A stretch of 64,000 nt of DNA from Pseudomonas sp. R5(2019) (GCF_009905435.1 NZ_JAAAMT010000003.1:186001-250000), one strand, 5' to 3'. Counted from the stretch's first letter, positions 51,560 through 61,276 are shown. Made by a program: numbers and translations. Notes: generated by a model not told the origin, from the sequence alone.

Positions 51560-52966
51560 ATGTCGAAGTCGGTTCAACTCATCAAAGATCATGACGTTAA
51601 ATGGATTGATCTGCGCTTCACTGACACTAAAGGCACCCAGCACCACGTCACCATGCCGGCCCGTGACGCGCTGGATGACGACTTCTTCGAAGTCGGCAAA
51701 ATGTTCGACGGTTCCTCCATTGCTGGCTGGAAAGGCATCGAAGCTTCCGACATGATCCTGATGCCGGTTGACGATACCGCCGTTCTCGATCCGTTCACCG
51801 AAGAGCCGACCCTGATCCTGGTCTGCGACATCATCGAACCTTCGAGCATGCAAGGCTACGACCGCGACCCACGTGCGATCGCCAAGCGTGCCGAGGAACA
51901 CCTCAAAGGCACCGGCATCGGCGACACCGTGTTCGCGGGCCCGGAGCCAGAATTCTTCATCTTCGATGAAGTGAAGTTCAAGTCCGACATTTCCGGCTCC
52001 ATGTTCAAAATCTTCTCCGAGCAAGGCTCGTGGATGTCCGACCAGGACGTGGAAGGCGGCAACAAAGGCCACCGTCCAGGCATCAAAGGCGGCTATTTCC
52101 CGGTTCCACCGTTCGACCACGACCACGAAATCCGTACTGCCATGTGCAACGCACTGGAAGAAATGGGCCAGACCGTCGAAGTTCACCACCACGAAGTGGC
52201 GACTGCCGGCCAGAACGAAATCGGCGTCAAGTTCAACACCCTGGTGAAAAAAGCCGACGAAGTTCAAACCCTGAAGTACGTCGTGCACAACGTTGCCGAT
52301 GCCTACGGTCGTACCGCTACCTTCATGCCTAAGCCTCTGTACGGCGACAACGGCTCGGGCATGCACGTTCACATGTCCATCTGGAAAGATGGCAAGAACA
52401 CCTTCGCTGGCGAAGGCTATGCCGGCCTGTCCGACACCGCTCTGTACTTCATCGGCGGTATCATCAAGCACGGTAAGGCTCTGAACGGTTTCACCAACCC
52501 TTCGACCAACTCCTACAAGCGTCTGGTTCCAGGCTTCGAAGCTCCAGTGATGCTGGCCTACTCGGCTCGCAACCGCTCCGCTTCGATCCGTATCCCTTAC
52601 GTTTCCAGCCCTAAAGCTCGCCGTATCGAAGCGCGCTTCCCGGATCCGGCTGCCAACCCGTACCTGGCTTTCGCAGCTCTGCTGATGGCCGGCCTGGACG
52701 GTATCCAGAACAAGATCCACCCAGGCGACGCTGCTGACAAAAACCTGTACGACCTGCCGCCTGAAGAGGCGAAAGAAATCCCACAAGTTTGCGGCAGCCT
52801 GAAAGAAGCCCTGGAAGAGCTGGACAAGGGCCGTGCGTTCCTGACCAAAGGTGGCGTGTTCTCCGACGACTTCATCGATGCTTACATCGCGCTGAAAAGC
52901 GAAGAAGAAATCAAGGTCCGCACCTTCGTACACCCACTGGAATACGAGCTGTACTACAGCTGCTGA
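51560..52966 (+). CDS. glnA: Glutamine synthetase type I
   Basis: GlnA joins ammonia and glutamate to glutamine. The ATG at 51560 ([15 protein letters not shown]) gives 468 residues with GGAGGA upstream. Motifs include [18 protein letters not shown], the ATP-region [15 protein letters not shown], and NLYDLPPEE with the Tyr that is adenylylated to switch the enzyme off. Codon use is more biased than in neighbours, as expected for a highly expressed gene. ntrBC lies 1.4 kb downstream. Confidence 0.98.
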   Translation: MSKSVQLIKDHDVKWIDLRFTDTKGTQHHVTMPARDALDDDFFEVGKMFDGSSIAGWKGIEASDMILMPVDDTAVLDPFTEEPTLILVCDIIEPSSMQGYDRDPRAIAKRAEEHLKGTGIGDTVFAGPEPEFFIFDEVKFKSDISGSMFKIFSEQGSWMSDQDVEGGNKGHRPGIKGGYFPVPPFDHDHEIRTAMCNALEEMGQTVEVHHHEVATAGQNEIGVKFNTLVKKADEVQTLKYVVHNVADAYGRTATFMPKPLYGDNGSGMHVHMSIWKDGKNTFAGEGYAGLSDTALYFIGGIIKHGKALNGFTNPSTNSYKRLVPGFEAPVMLAYSARNRSASIRIPYVSSPKARRIEARFPDPAANPYLAFAALLMAGLDGIQNKIHPGDAADKNLYDLPPEEAKEIPQVCGSLKEALEELDKGRAFLTKGGVFSDDFIDAYIALKSEEEIKVRTFVHPLEYELYYSC

Positions 52967-52995
52967 TCCAGTAGCGCCCGCGCAAGCGGCGTGAC

Positions 52996-53026
52996 AAAAA
53001 GGCCTCCTTCTGGAGGTCTTTTTTTT
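52996..53026 (+). terminator. Terminator of glnA
   Basis: AAAAAGGCCTCC and GGAGGTCTTTTT pair over a TTCT loop and are followed by a run of T bases, 30 bp after the glnA stop. Confidence 0.88.
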
Positions 53027-53061
53027 GCCCAAGAAAAGCCTGGCTTGCTGACTCCTCCCCC

Positions 53062-53150
53062 GTGGGAGCGGATTTATCCGCGAATTGCTTCACCAAGGTG
53101 CCTCAAGGCGAATCGCAGTGGAGCTATTCGCGGATAAATCCGCTCCCACA
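53062..53150. repeat. REP pair after glnA
   Basis: Inverted GTGGGAGCGGATTTATCCGC units begin at 53062 and end at 53150, between glnA and the DUF4124 genes. Confidence 0.85.
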
Positions 53151-53222
53151 GACGGCCCCAACGGGCAACAAATGTGTTCTATGCTGCCAACACGCCAAGC
53201 TTTTACCGCTCAAGGAACCTGC

Positions 53223-53744
53223 ATGCGCTTGCTCTTGATCGGCCTGCTGCTGTTGGTCGCCCTGCCCGCCAGCGCACAGATCTACAAATACATCGATGCC
53301 AACGGCAACATCACCTACAGCAATGTGCCGCCGCCCGATGGCCGCCCGAGCGAGATCGTGGTGCTGCCGCCATTCAACAGTGTCGAGCCGCAACCGCGCA
53401 CCCAACCGCCGCTGACCACACCAGGCACTCCCCGCGCACCGGTACACAGCACCTACGATGTGCTGGAACTGACCGACCTGCCCACCGACGAAGCGCTGCG
53501 TGCCAACAACGGCACCTTCACCGTGACCGTGCGCATGGAGCCACGACTGGTGCCCGGCCAGTTGTTGCGGCTGGTGCTCGATGGCAAGCCTTACGGCCAG
53601 CCGAGCAACGTCCCGCGCCTGCAACTGGTGAACATCGACCGTGGCGATCATTACCTGGCCGTGCAGGTGCTCAACAATGGTGAGGTGATCCAGCAAAGCC
53701 AGCCGACCAAATTCACCTTGCAACGGGTACACCTGGGCCGATGA
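53223..53744 (+). CDS. DUF4124 domain protein, intact copy
   Basis: An exported protein of 173 residues. The ATG at 53223 has AAGGAAC upstream; an earlier start at 53085 lies in a REP unit and is rejected. A signal peptide ends near PASA-QI. The DUF4124 domain starts IYKYIDANGNITYSNVPPPDG, and a second part with an Ig-like look (TFTVTVRMEPRLVPGQLLRLVLDG) ends FTLQRVHLGR. Function unknown. It overlaps the next, related gene by 4 bases. Confidence 0.85.
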   Translation: MRLLLIGLLLLVALPASAQIYKYIDANGNITYSNVPPPDGRPSEIVVLPPFNSVEPQPRTQPPLTTPGTPRAPVHSTYDVLELTDLPTDEALRANNGTFTVTVRMEPRLVPGQLLRLVLDGKPYGQPSNVPRLQLVNIDRGDHYLAVQVLNNGEVIQQSQPTKFTLQRVHLGR

Positions 53745-54102
53745 AAGTGTACCTATTGCTGATCGCCCTGTTGGCGACCCAAGCCGAGGCGGCCGATATC
53801 TATTCCTACCAGGATGCCAACGGCAGCACGGTGTTTACCGACCACCCGCGCACCTTCGACTCCAGGCCCGTTGAAGTGCCGCCCAGTAACAGCATCGCCG
53901 CCCCACTCCCCGCTCGTGGCCCGAGCAAGCCCCTGACCAAACCGCCGGTGCCCTATCAACGGTCTTCCACCTGCAACGCATCAGCCTGGCGCAGAAGCGC
54001 AAGGCGCGTCCGTGCGAGCTGGCCGACTACGGCGTGCGTCCCGAATGCCCGCTCAAGGACAAGCCAGCCGAGAAGAAAAGCAGCCTTTTGCCTTTCTTGT
54101 GA
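53741..54102 (+). pseudogene. DUF4124 gene with internal deletion and frameshift
   Basis: The start MKVYLLLIALLATQAEAADIYSYQDANGSTVFTDHP is a signal peptide and DUF4124 domain like the intact neighbour. Near 53960 the frame changes: the following sense runs in another frame as VFHLQRISLAQKRKARPCELADYGVRPECPLKDKP (in pieces) to the TGA at 54100-54102. VFHLQRISL aligns with KFTLQRVHL at the end of the neighbour. About 85 residues of the middle are lost and the frame is shifted. The open frame to 54160 is therefore out of register after residue 73. Confidence 0.8.
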
Positions 54103-54262
54103 CCACAACCTGCCACTTCGCTCTATATTGGTGCAATCGCTACGAATGCCGGCCAGGTGAATCCCATTTTGGGTCAACTTTCGGGACAGATCCCCGGAGT
54201 GAGTGCCGAAGCGGCCCGTAAAAGCGCGGTTTTTGTTTAAAGACGCTTCTTTTCGGAGCCTT

Positions 54263-54277
54263 GGTTTGGTTTTTGCA
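54263..54277 (+). promoter_or_regulatory. Candidate sigma-54 promoter of ntrBC
   Basis: GG at 54263-54264 and GC at 54275-54276 are 10 bp apart, with a TTTTTGCA -12 box, about 90 bp before ntrB. The -24 box is poor (TTGGTTT), so this is tentative. Confidence 0.35.
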
Positions 54278-54363
54278 TTTTCTTCGTATCAGCAGATTAC
54301 CAGCGCGCCAGCCCCTGGACCTTACCGGGGCCGCCATGTGCCAAAAGAGGTCAACGACAGCTA

Positions 54364-55449
54364 ATGACCATCAGTGATCCACTGCACCGACTGTTACTCG
54401 ACAACCTCACCACGGCCACCATTTTGCTCAATGCCGACCTGCGCCTTGAGTACATGAACCCGGCGGCGGAGATGCTGCTGGCCATCAGTGGCCAACGCAG
54501 CCATGGCCAGTTCATCAGCGAGCTGTTCACCGAATCGGCCGAGGCCTTGAACTCGTTGCGCCAGGCCGTCGAACAGGCGCACCCGTTCACCAAGCGCGAA
54601 GCCATGCTGACCGCCCTCACCGGCCAGACCCTGACCGTGGATTACGCCGTCACGCCAATCCTGAGCAGCGGCAAGACCCTGCTGCTGCTGGAAGTCCACC
54701 CCCGTGACCGGCTGCTGCGCATCACCAAGGAAGAAGCCCAGCTGTCCAAGCAGGAAACCACCAAGATGCTGGTGCGCGGCCTGGCCCACGAAATCAAGAA
54801 CCCGCTGGGCGGGATTCGTGGCGCGGCGCAATTGCTGGCCCGCGAGCTGCCCGAAGAAAGCCTGAAGGACTACACCAACGTCATCATCGAGGAAGCCGAC
54901 CGCCTGCGTAACCTGGTCGATCGCATGCTCGGTTCGAACAAATTGCCATCGCTGGCCATGACCAACGCCCACGAAGTGCTGGAGCGGGTCTGCAGCCTGG
55001 TCGAGGCCGAGACTCAAGGCGGCATCACTCTGGTACGCGATTACGACCCGAGCATCCCGGACGTGTTGATCGATCGCGAACAGATGATCCAGGCCGTGCT
55101 CAATATCGTGCGCAACGCCATGCAGGCCATCAGCGGCCAGAATGAATTGCGCCTGGGGCGCATCAGCCTGCGCACCCGCGCCATGCGCCAGTTCACCATC
55201 GGCCACATTCGCCACCGACTGGTGGCCAAGATCGAAATCATCGACAACGGCCCCGGCATCCCGGCGGAACTGCAGGAAACCATCTTCTACCCCATGGTCA
55301 GTGGCCGCCCGGACGGCACAGGGCTCGGCCTGGCCATCACCCAGAACATCATCAGCCAGCACCAGGGCCTGATCGAGTGTGAGAGCCATCCCGGCCACAC
55401 AGTCTTCTCGATCTTCCTGCCGCTGGAACAAGGAGCCGCTTCGTCATGA
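54364..55449 (+). CDS. ntrB: Nitrogen regulation sensor kinase NtrB (GlnL)
   Basis: NtrB phosphorylates NtrC when nitrogen is short and is switched by PII protein. Length is 361 residues. A PAS domain (about 1-120) is followed by the H-box GLAHEIKNPLGG with the phosphorylated His, the N-box NIVRNAMQAI, and the G-boxes IIDNGPGIP and GRPDGTGLGLAI. It has no membrane segment and acts in the cytoplasm. It overlaps ntrC by 4 bases. Confidence 0.97.
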   Translation: MTISDPLHRLLLDNLTTATILLNADLRLEYMNPAAEMLLAISGQRSHGQFISELFTESAEALNSLRQAVEQAHPFTKREAMLTALTGQTLTVDYAVTPILSSGKTLLLLEVHPRDRLLRITKEEAQLSKQETTKMLVRGLAHEIKNPLGGIRGAAQLLARELPEESLKDYTNVIIEEADRLRNLVDRMLGSNKLPSLAMTNAHEVLERVCSLVEAETQGGITLVRDYDPSIPDVLIDREQMIQAVLNIVRNAMQAISGQNELRLGRISLRTRAMRQFTIGHIRHRLVAKIEIIDNGPGIPAELQETIFYPMVSGRPDGTGLGLAITQNIISQHQGLIECESHPGHTVFSIFLPLEQGAASS

Positions 55450-56882
55450 GCCGTAGTGAAACTGTCTGGATCGTCGATGACGACCGTTCCATCCGTTGGG
55501 TTCTGGAAAAGGCCCTGCAGCAGGAAGGCATGACCACCCAGAGCTTCGACAGTGCCGATGGCGTCATGAGCCGGCTCGCGCGCCAGCAGCCGGACGTGAT
55601 CATTTCCGATATCCGCATGCCCGGCACCAGCGGCCTGGACCTGCTGGCGCGGATTCGCGAGCAGCACCCACGCCTGCCGGTCATCATCATGACCGCCCAC
55701 TCGGACCTGGACAGCGCCGTGGCGTCATATCAGGGCGGGGCCTTTGAATACCTGCCCAAGCCATTCGATGTGGACGAGGCGGTGGCACTGGTCAAGCGCG
55801 CCAATCAGCACGCCCAGGAACAGCAAGGCATCGACGTGCCGCAGGCACTGACCCGCACACCGGAGATCATCGGCGAAGCCCCGGCCATGCAGGAGGTGTT
55901 TCGCGCCATCGGCCGCCTGAGCCACTCCAACATTACGGTGCTGATCAACGGTGAGTCGGGTACCGGTAAAGAGCTGGTGGCCCACGCACTGCACCGTCAC
56001 AGCCCGCGCGCGGCTTCACCGTTCATCGCCTTGAACATGGCGGCGATTCCGAAGGACTTGATGGAATCGGAACTGTTCGGACATGAAAAAGGCGCCTTCA
56101 CCGGCGCGGCCAACTTGCGCCGTGGGCGCTTTGAGCAGGCTGACGGTGGCACCCTGTTTCTCGATGAAATCGGCGACATGCCAGCCGACACCCAAACCCG
56201 TTTGCTGCGGGTACTGGCTGACGGTGAGTTCTACCGGGTGGGCGGGCATGTGCCGGTCAAGGTCGATGTACGCATCATCGCCGCGACCCACCAGAACCTG
56301 GAAACCCTGGTGCATGCCGGCAAGTTCCGTGAAGACTTGTTCCATCGCTTGAACGTCATCCGCATTCATATCCCGCGCCTGTCGGACCGCCGCGAAGACA
56401 TCCCGACCCTGGCCAAGCACTTCCTCGCCCGCGCCGCGCAGGAACTGGCGGTCGAGCCGAAGCTGCTCAAGGCCGAGACCGAGCAATACCTGAAAAACCT
56501 GCCGTGGAACGGCAACGTGCGGCAGCTGGAGAACACCTGCCGCTGGATCACCGTGATGGCTTCCGGGCGCGAAGTGCACATTGGTGACTTGCCGCCGGAG
56601 CTGCTGAACCTGCCGCAAGACGCAGCGCCCGTCACCAACTGGGAACAGGCCCTGCGCCAGTGGGCCGACCAGGCCTTGTCGCGTGGTCAATCCAGCCTGC
56701 TCGACAGCGCCGTGCCGAGCTTCGAGCGGATCATGATCGAAACCGCCCTCAAACACACCGCCGGCCGCCGCCGCGACGCCGCCGTGCTGCTCGGCTGGGG
56801 CCGCAACACCCTGACCCGCAAGATCAAGGAGCTGGGGATGAAGGTGGATGGTGGGGATGACGAGGACAGTGAAGAGGGTTGA
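55446..56882 (+). CDS. ntrC: Nitrogen regulator NtrC, sigma-54 activator
   Basis: NtrC turns on sigma-54 promoters under nitrogen limitation, including glnA and probably hutU. Length is 478 residues. A receiver domain (about 1-120; VIISDIRMPGTSG with the phospho-Asp) is followed by the AAA+ domain (about 140-380) with GESGTGKE Walker A, the GAFTGA loop and DEIGDMP. A Fis-type helix-turn-helix at the C-terminus (TAGRRRDAAVLLGWGRNTLTRKI) binds DNA. Confidence 0.98.
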   Translation: MSRSETVWIVDDDRSIRWVLEKALQQEGMTTQSFDSADGVMSRLARQQPDVIISDIRMPGTSGLDLLARIREQHPRLPVIIMTAHSDLDSAVASYQGGAFEYLPKPFDVDEAVALVKRANQHAQEQQGIDVPQALTRTPEIIGEAPAMQEVFRAIGRLSHSNITVLINGESGTGKELVAHALHRHSPRAASPFIALNMAAIPKDLMESELFGHEKGAFTGAANLRRGRFEQADGGTLFLDEIGDMPADTQTRLLRVLADGEFYRVGGHVPVKVDVRIIAATHQNLETLVHAGKFREDLFHRLNVIRIHIPRLSDRREDIPTLAKHFLARAAQELAVEPKLLKAETEQYLKNLPWNGNVRQLENTCRWITVMASGREVHIGDLPPELLNLPQDAAPVTNWEQALRQWADQALSRGQSSLLDSAVPSFERIMIETALKHTAGRRRDAAVLLGWGRNTLTRKIKELGMKVDGGDDEDSEEG

Positions 56883-57252
56883 GGTTTAGTCCCTTAAATA
56901 GCGGCGCCTTCATCGCGGGCAAGCCCAGCTCCTACCATAGGAGCAGGGCTTGCCCGCGATGCTTTTCAGGCTTCAAAAACAGCAAAACTCCCCGCCTTTG
57001 TGCACGAAGCCCCTTCGGTGCACCGCGACAAAGCGAAATGCCCCACAAACAGCCCATTGCGCCATTGTTGGCACGCTCCATGCGCCACCATCGACAAAAC
57101 CTGTAACGCTGAAAGCCCCGTAAACCGGGGCCTCCAACAAAAAACAAAAGAAATTAAGTGAAAAATTCAAAAACTGGCACATACCCTGCAATAGGTATTA
57201 CATCCACCAGTTTTGGGGGCCTTGGTACAGGCAGGCCGGGGATTCCCCTCTT
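56883..57252. other. Intergenic region after ntrC
   Basis: A 370 bp stretch without a gene. It contains a tight REP pair (56911-56961), a GTGCAC hairpin with one bulge (57000-57023) and a GCCCCG-N5-CGGGGC stem (57115-57131) that may end minus-strand transcripts. The remainder to 57252 is AT-richer and shows nothing recognisable. Confidence 0.65.
56911..56961. repeat. Tight REP hairpin pair
   Basis: CATCGCGGGCAAGCCC and its inverted partner ending GGGCTTGCCCGCGATG, separated by about 15 bp, form one long hairpin. Confidence 0.85.
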
Positions 57253-57693
57253 TTATTCCTCCCGGAGGCTGATGTTCAGCCTCCAGCGCCCGTCCACCGC
57301 CCCGCCGCTCCACTGGCCATGCAACGGACGGGCCGCCACCAGATTCACCAGCAACCCCTCCTCGCTCCGTTGAACCCGCCAGATCACATCCTTTCCTTGC
57401 ACCTGCAAACGCCCACGTTGCGCCTTGCCTTCGGCCTGGAACAGCAGCGCCACCGCGCCGTCCACATGCTCACCGTGCAATTGCGGCTCTTCGTTGAACC
57501 ACAGCACCAGGCCGGCCGGGACCACCTCGATCTGCTCCAGCACGCGCGGTTCAGGTGTGGTCAGGCGGCCAATCATCAGGCCGACCATCAGGCCGACAAT
57601 CGCCAGAGAAAGCATTACCCGTGGCCAGAGTTGCGAACGCGGGTCCGTATCAGGGGTAGAATGCTGCCCGTCCTTTTGTTCGGAGCCGTGCAT
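57253..57693 (-). CDS. Hypothetical single-pass membrane protein
   Basis: A 146-residue protein I cannot name. The first 25 residues are polar, then one membrane helix (about 26-43, VMLSLAIVGLMVGLMIG), and then a periplasmic domain of about 100 residues rich in beta-type sequence. Related genes seem to occur next to trmL in pseudomonads. Its ATG (57693-57691) overlaps the ATG of divergent trmL (57692-57694) by two bases. Confidence 0.75.
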   Translation of the reverse strand: MHGSEQKDGQHSTPDTDPRSQLWPRVMLSLAIVGLMVGLMIGRLTTPEPRVLEQIEVVPAGLVLWFNEEPQLHGEHVDGAVALLFQAEGKAQRGRLQVQGKDVIWRVQRSEEGLLVNLVAARPLHGQWSGGAVDGRWRLNISLREE

Positions 57694-58147
57694 GTTTCAC
57701 GTCATCCTTTTTCAACCAGAAATTCCGCCGAATACCGGCAACATTATCAGGCTGTGCGCCAACAGCGGCTGCCACCTGCATTTGATCGAGCCGATCGGTT
57801 TTGAACTGGACGACAAGCGCTTGCGTCGGGCCGGGCTCGATTACCACGAGTATGCCACTCTGGTGCGCCACAGCGACCTTGCCAGCTGCCTGGAGAGCCT
57901 GGGCCAGCCGAGGGTGTTCGCCTTCACCACCAAGGGCTCGAAGCCTTTCCACGATGTGGCGTTCAAGCCAGGCGATGCCTTTGTATTCGGTCCGGAGAGC
58001 CGCGGCTTGCCGCCGGAGGTGCTGGATGCGCTGCCGGCCGACCAGCGCCTGCGCCTGCCGATGCGCGAGGGGTGCCGCAGCTTGAACCTGTCCAATACCG
58101 TGGCGGTGGCCGTGTACGAGGCCTGGCGTCAGAACGGGTTTGCCTGA
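57692..58147 (+). CDS. trmL: tRNA (cytidine/uridine-2'-O)-methyltransferase TrmL
   Basis: TrmL methylates the wobble base ribose of tRNA-Leu. The ATG at 57692 (MFHVILFQPEIPPNTGN) gives 151 residues with CGGAG upstream; the longer frame from 57425 lies in the divergent gene. The SPOUT knot motifs FGPESRGLP and LPMREGCRSLNLSNTVAVAVYE, written in part, carry the SAM site. Confidence 0.96.
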   Translation: MFHVILFQPEIPPNTGNIIRLCANSGCHLHLIEPIGFELDDKRLRRAGLDYHEYATLVRHSDLASCLESLGQPRVFAFTTKGSKPFHDVAFKPGDAFVFGPESRGLPPEVLDALPADQRLRLPMREGCRSLNLSNTVAVAVYEAWRQNGFA

Positions 58148-58158
58148 ACCTCAAAAGC

Positions 58159-58249
58159 ATCGCGGCGGTGCGGCGATCCGACAAGCCTTGCTCCCACATT
58201 CCCCGCTCCACTGTGTGGGGGGGGGTAGGAGCAGGGCTTGCCCGCGATA
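58159..58249. repeat. REP region with a nine-G run
   Basis: REP-type units (CGGCGATCCGACAAGCC... and GGAGCAGGGCTTGCCCGCGAT) flank a run of nine G bases near 58217-58225. The region separates convergent trmL and secB. Confidence 0.75.
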
Positions 58250-58268
58250 GGGGTATTGCGTAGCGCGA

Positions 58269-58751
58269 TTACTGCAGCGAAGGCGCTTCGCCCGCCTCTT
58301 GCAGACGCGCCAGTTCCTGGGCGTACAGGGCGTCGAAGTTGACCGGAGCCAGCATCAGGGCCGGGAACGAACCACGGGTCACCAGGCTGTCCAGCGCTTC
58401 ACGCGCGTACGGGAACAGGATGTTCGGGCAGAACGCGCCCAGAGTGTGGCTCATCGACTGCGGATCAAGGTTCTTGATCAGGAAGATACCGGCCTGCTGA
58501 ACTTCAGCGATAAAGGCAACTTCTTCGCCGTTCTTGACGGTGACCGACAAGGTCAGCACGACTTCATAGAAACCATCTTCCAGCACCTTCTGGCGAGTGT
58601 TCAGGTCCAGGCCAACTTGCGGCTCCCAGCTCTGACGGAAGATCGCCGGGCTTTTCGGCGCTTCGAAGGACAGGTCACGCACGTAAATGCGCTGCAGGGA
58701 GAATTGCGGTGCGCTTTCGTCGGCGGCGCCGTTGTTCTGTTGATCAGTCAT
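58269..58751 (-). CDS. secB: Protein-export chaperone SecB
   Basis: SecB is a homotetrameric cytoplasmic chaperone that keeps preproteins unfolded and delivers them to SecA. Length is 160 residues. Motifs such as [16 protein letters not shown] and [17 protein letters not shown] are typical. The order secB-grx-rhodanese is the common pseudomonad one and they probably form an operon on the minus strand. Confidence 0.97.
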   Translation of the reverse strand: MTDQQNNGAADESAPQFSLQRIYVRDLSFEAPKSPAIFRQSWEPQVGLDLNTRQKVLEDGFYEVVLTLSVTVKNGEEVAFIAEVQQAGIFLIKNLDPQSMSHTLGAFCPNILFPYAREALDSLVTRGSFPALMLAPVNFDALYAQELARLQEAGEAPSLQ

Positions 58752-58792
58752 GACAGATCCTTCTTGATTGGAGGTCTAGTAGGGTTTTGTAT

Positions 58793-59047
58793 TCAAGCCT
58801 TGAGCAAGGCGTCGAGCTTGCCGGCACGCTCCAGGGCAAACAGGTCGTCGCAGCCACCCACGTGGGTAGCGCCAATCCAGATTTGCGGCACGGACGTGCG
58901 ACCCGCCTTCTGACTCATTTCAGCGCGAACTTGAGGCTTGCCGTCGACCTTGATCTCTTCGAAGGCAACGCCTTTGGCGTCCAGCAACTGCTTGGCGCGG
59001 ATGCAATACGAGCAATAATCGCTGGAATAGACAACAACGTTGACCAT
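58793..59047 (-). CDS. grxC: Glutaredoxin 3
   Basis: A small thiol reductant of 84 residues. The active site is CSYC (Cys12-Cys15); most relatives have CPYC. TSVPQIWIGATHVGGCDDL gives the conserved cis-Pro and GG for glutathione binding. It starts 1 base after the rhodanese-like gene stop. Confidence 0.95.
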   Translation of the reverse strand: MVNVVVYSSDYCSYCIRAKQLLDAKGVAFEEIKVDGKPQVRAEMSQKAGRTSVPQIWIGATHVGGCDDLFALERAGKLDALLKA

Positions 59048-59048
59048 G

Positions 59049-59462
59049 TCACTTCACCAACGGCAGGTTGTCGGCGCGCCAGCTGGAAACGCCACCGGAC
59101 AGCTTGGCGGCGTTGTAGCCGGCCTTGAGCAGTTCACGGCAGCTGGTGCCGGCGTGCTGGCCCATGTTGTCGACCACGATCAGGGTCTTGGCCTTGTGTT
59201 TTTCCAGCTCGCCCATGCGCGCAACCAGTTTGTCCTGAGGAATGTTCAGCGCGCCGACGATGTGGCCTGCGCTGTATTCCTTGGAAGCACGAATGTCGAT
59301 CACCAGGCCTTGATCGCTGTTGACCAGTGCGGTCAGTTCGCGAGTGCTGAGGCTTTTTCCACCGCGGCTGATCTCGGACAGGATCAGCAGCACCAGCAGT
59401 ACGACGAAAATGCCGACGAGCAGATAGTGATTTGTGGCGAATTCAATCAGATGAGCGACCAT
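59049..59462 (-). CDS. Membrane-anchored rhodanese-like protein without catalytic Cys
   Basis: A 137-residue protein from the ATG at 59462 (MVAHLIEFATNHYLL). One N-terminal membrane helix (about 11-28) is followed by a rhodanese domain (DIRASKEYSAGHIVGALNIP). The active-site loop reads VVDNMGQHAG, so the usual Cys is absent; the Cys a few residues later (TSCRELL) is not in that position. It resembles YibN-type proteins. It is probably a binding module rather than a sulfurtransferase. Next to grx and secB. Confidence 0.85.
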   Translation of the reverse strand: MVAHLIEFATNHYLLVGIFVVLLVLLILSEISRGGKSLSTRELTALVNSDQGLVIDIRASKEYSAGHIVGALNIPQDKLVARMGELEKHKAKTLIVVDNMGQHAGTSCRELLKAGYNAAKLSGGVSSWRADNLPLVK

Positions 59463-59668
59463 CAGGAAGTTCCAGGGCATTAAAATGTCGGCCAGTATAC
59501 ACAGCCCCCAAGGTCGACCAAAGCCCGGCCGGCTGTCGCGTCGCCGGAACCGCATTGCCGGGTTCCGGCCAGTGGGCGCTGCAGCGGTGAATAAACCTTA
59601 TTCGTCATTCAGGGCGAGAATGCCCTAAAATGCGCTTCTTTTTCCTCATGCACGCACGAGTGGGATCT

Positions 59669-61201
59669 ATGACTGTCACGCCAAAACCCTTGGTCCTGAT
59701 CATCCTGGATGGTTTCGGGCACAGCGAAAGCCACGAATACAACGCCATCTACTCGGCCAACACGCCGGTTTACGATCATTTGCGCCAAACCCGTGCGCAT
59801 GGCCTGATCTCGGGTTCGGGCATGGACGTGGGCCTGCCGGACGGCCAGATGGGCAACTCGGAAGTCGGTCACATGAACCTGGGCGCAGGCCGGGTGGTCT
59901 ACCAGGACTTCACCCGGGTCACCAAGGCCATCCGCGATGGCGAGTTCTTCGACAACCCGACCCTGTGCTGCGCCGTGGATAAAGCCGTGGCCGGCGACAA
60001 GGCCGTGCACATCCTCGGCCTGCTGTCCGAGGGTGGCGTGCACAGCCATCAGGACCACCTGGTTGCCATGGCCGAACTGGCCGCCAAGCGTGGCGCCAAC
60101 AAGATCTACCTGCACGCCTTCCTCGATGGCCGCGACACGCCGCCAAAAAGCGCGCAATCCTCGATCGAGCTGCTCGACGCCACCTTCGCCCGTCTGGGCA
60201 AGGGCCGCATCGCCAGCCTCATCGGCCGTTACTTCGCCATGGACCGCGACAACCGCTGGGACCGCGTTTCCACCGCCTACAACCTGATCGTCGACAGCGA
60301 GGCGCAGTTCAGCGCCGCCACCGCCGTTGAGGGCCTGGAAGCGGCCTACGCCCGCGACGAGAGCGACGAATTCGTCAAGGCCACCCGCATCGGCGCGCCG
60401 GTGAAGGTCGAAGACGGCGATGCCGTGATCTTCATGAACTTCCGTGCCGACCGTGCCCGTGAACTGACCCGCGTGTTCGTCGAAGACAACTTCAGCGACT
60501 TCGAACGTGCCCGCCAGCCAAAAACCCAGTTCATCGGCCTGACCCAGTACTCGGCCAAGATTCCGGCCCCTGCCGCATTCGCACCGGGCAGCCTGAACAA
60601 CGTGCTGGGCGAATACCTGGCGAAAAACGGCAAGACTCAGCTGCGCATCGCCGAAACCGAAAAATACGCCCACGTCACCTTCTTCTTCTCGGGCGGCCGT
60701 GAAGAACCGTTCGAAGGCGAAGAACGCATCCTGATCCCGTCGCCTAAGGTCGCCACCTATGACCTGCAGCCGGAAATGAGCGCCCCGGAAGTCACCGACC
60801 GGATTGTCGACGCCATCGAAAACCAGCGTTACGACGTAATCGTGGTCAACTACGCCAACGGCGACATGGTCGGCCACAGCGGTGTATTCGAGGCGGCGGT
60901 CAAGGCCGTTGAATGCCTGGACAACTGTGTAGGCCGTATTGTCGAAGCGCTCGGCAAGGTCGGTGGCGAAGCCCTGATCACCGCCGACCACGGCAACGTC
61001 GAGCAGATGGAAGACGAGTGCACCGGCCAGGCGCATACCGCGCACACCACCGAGCCGGTACCTTTTATCTATGTCGGCGAGCGTGCCCTGAAGGTTCGCG
61101 AAGGCGGCGTGCTGGCGGATGTGGCACCAACCATGCTCAAGCTGCTGGGCCTGGAAAAGCCTGCGGAAATGACCGGCACCTCGATTCTCGTCGACGCCTG
61201 A
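59669..61201 (+). CDS. gpmI: 2,3-bisphosphoglycerate-independent phosphoglycerate mutase
   Basis: GpmI converts 3- and 2-phosphoglycerate. The ATG at 59669 ([17 protein letters not shown]) gives 510 residues; an upstream ATG at 59630 is rejected. Ser64 in GNSEVGH is the phosphorylated residue. [23 protein letters not shown] and AHTTEPVP supply substrate and Mn contacts. It is followed by two hairpins, the second a strong terminator. Confidence 0.97.
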   Translation: MTVTPKPLVLIILDGFGHSESHEYNAIYSANTPVYDHLRQTRAHGLISGSGMDVGLPDGQMGNSEVGHMNLGAGRVVYQDFTRVTKAIRDGEFFDNPTLCCAVDKAVAGDKAVHILGLLSEGGVHSHQDHLVAMAELAAKRGANKIYLHAFLDGRDTPPKSAQSSIELLDATFARLGKGRIASLIGRYFAMDRDNRWDRVSTAYNLIVDSEAQFSAATAVEGLEAAYARDESDEFVKATRIGAPVKVEDGDAVIFMNFRADRARELTRVFVEDNFSDFERARQPKTQFIGLTQYSAKIPAPAAFAPGSLNNVLGEYLAKNGKTQLRIAETEKYAHVTFFFSGGREEPFEGEERILIPSPKVATYDLQPEMSAPEVTDRIVDAIENQRYDVIVVNYANGDMVGHSGVFEAAVKAVECLDNCVGRIVEALGKVGGEALITADHGNVEQMEDECTGQAHTAHTTEPVPFIYVGERALKVREGGVLADVAPTMLKLLGLEKPAEMTGTSILVDA

Positions 61202-61238
61202 TACCTGCGAAACGGGCCCATCGGGCCGTTTTCCAGAC

Positions 61239-61276
61239 AAACGCCTCACAGCAGAGTGGTGTGAGGCGTTTTTTTT
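61239..61276 (+). terminator. Terminator of gpmI
   Basis: AAACGCCTCACA pairs with TGTGAGGCGTTT over a 9-base loop and runs into eight T bases. A smaller bulged stem (61211-61231) lies just before it. Confidence 0.88.

Noticed and set aside
58201..58230. The run of nine G bases as a phase-variation tract
   Set aside because: It lies between convergent genes inside a REP region, not in a coding or promoter sequence.
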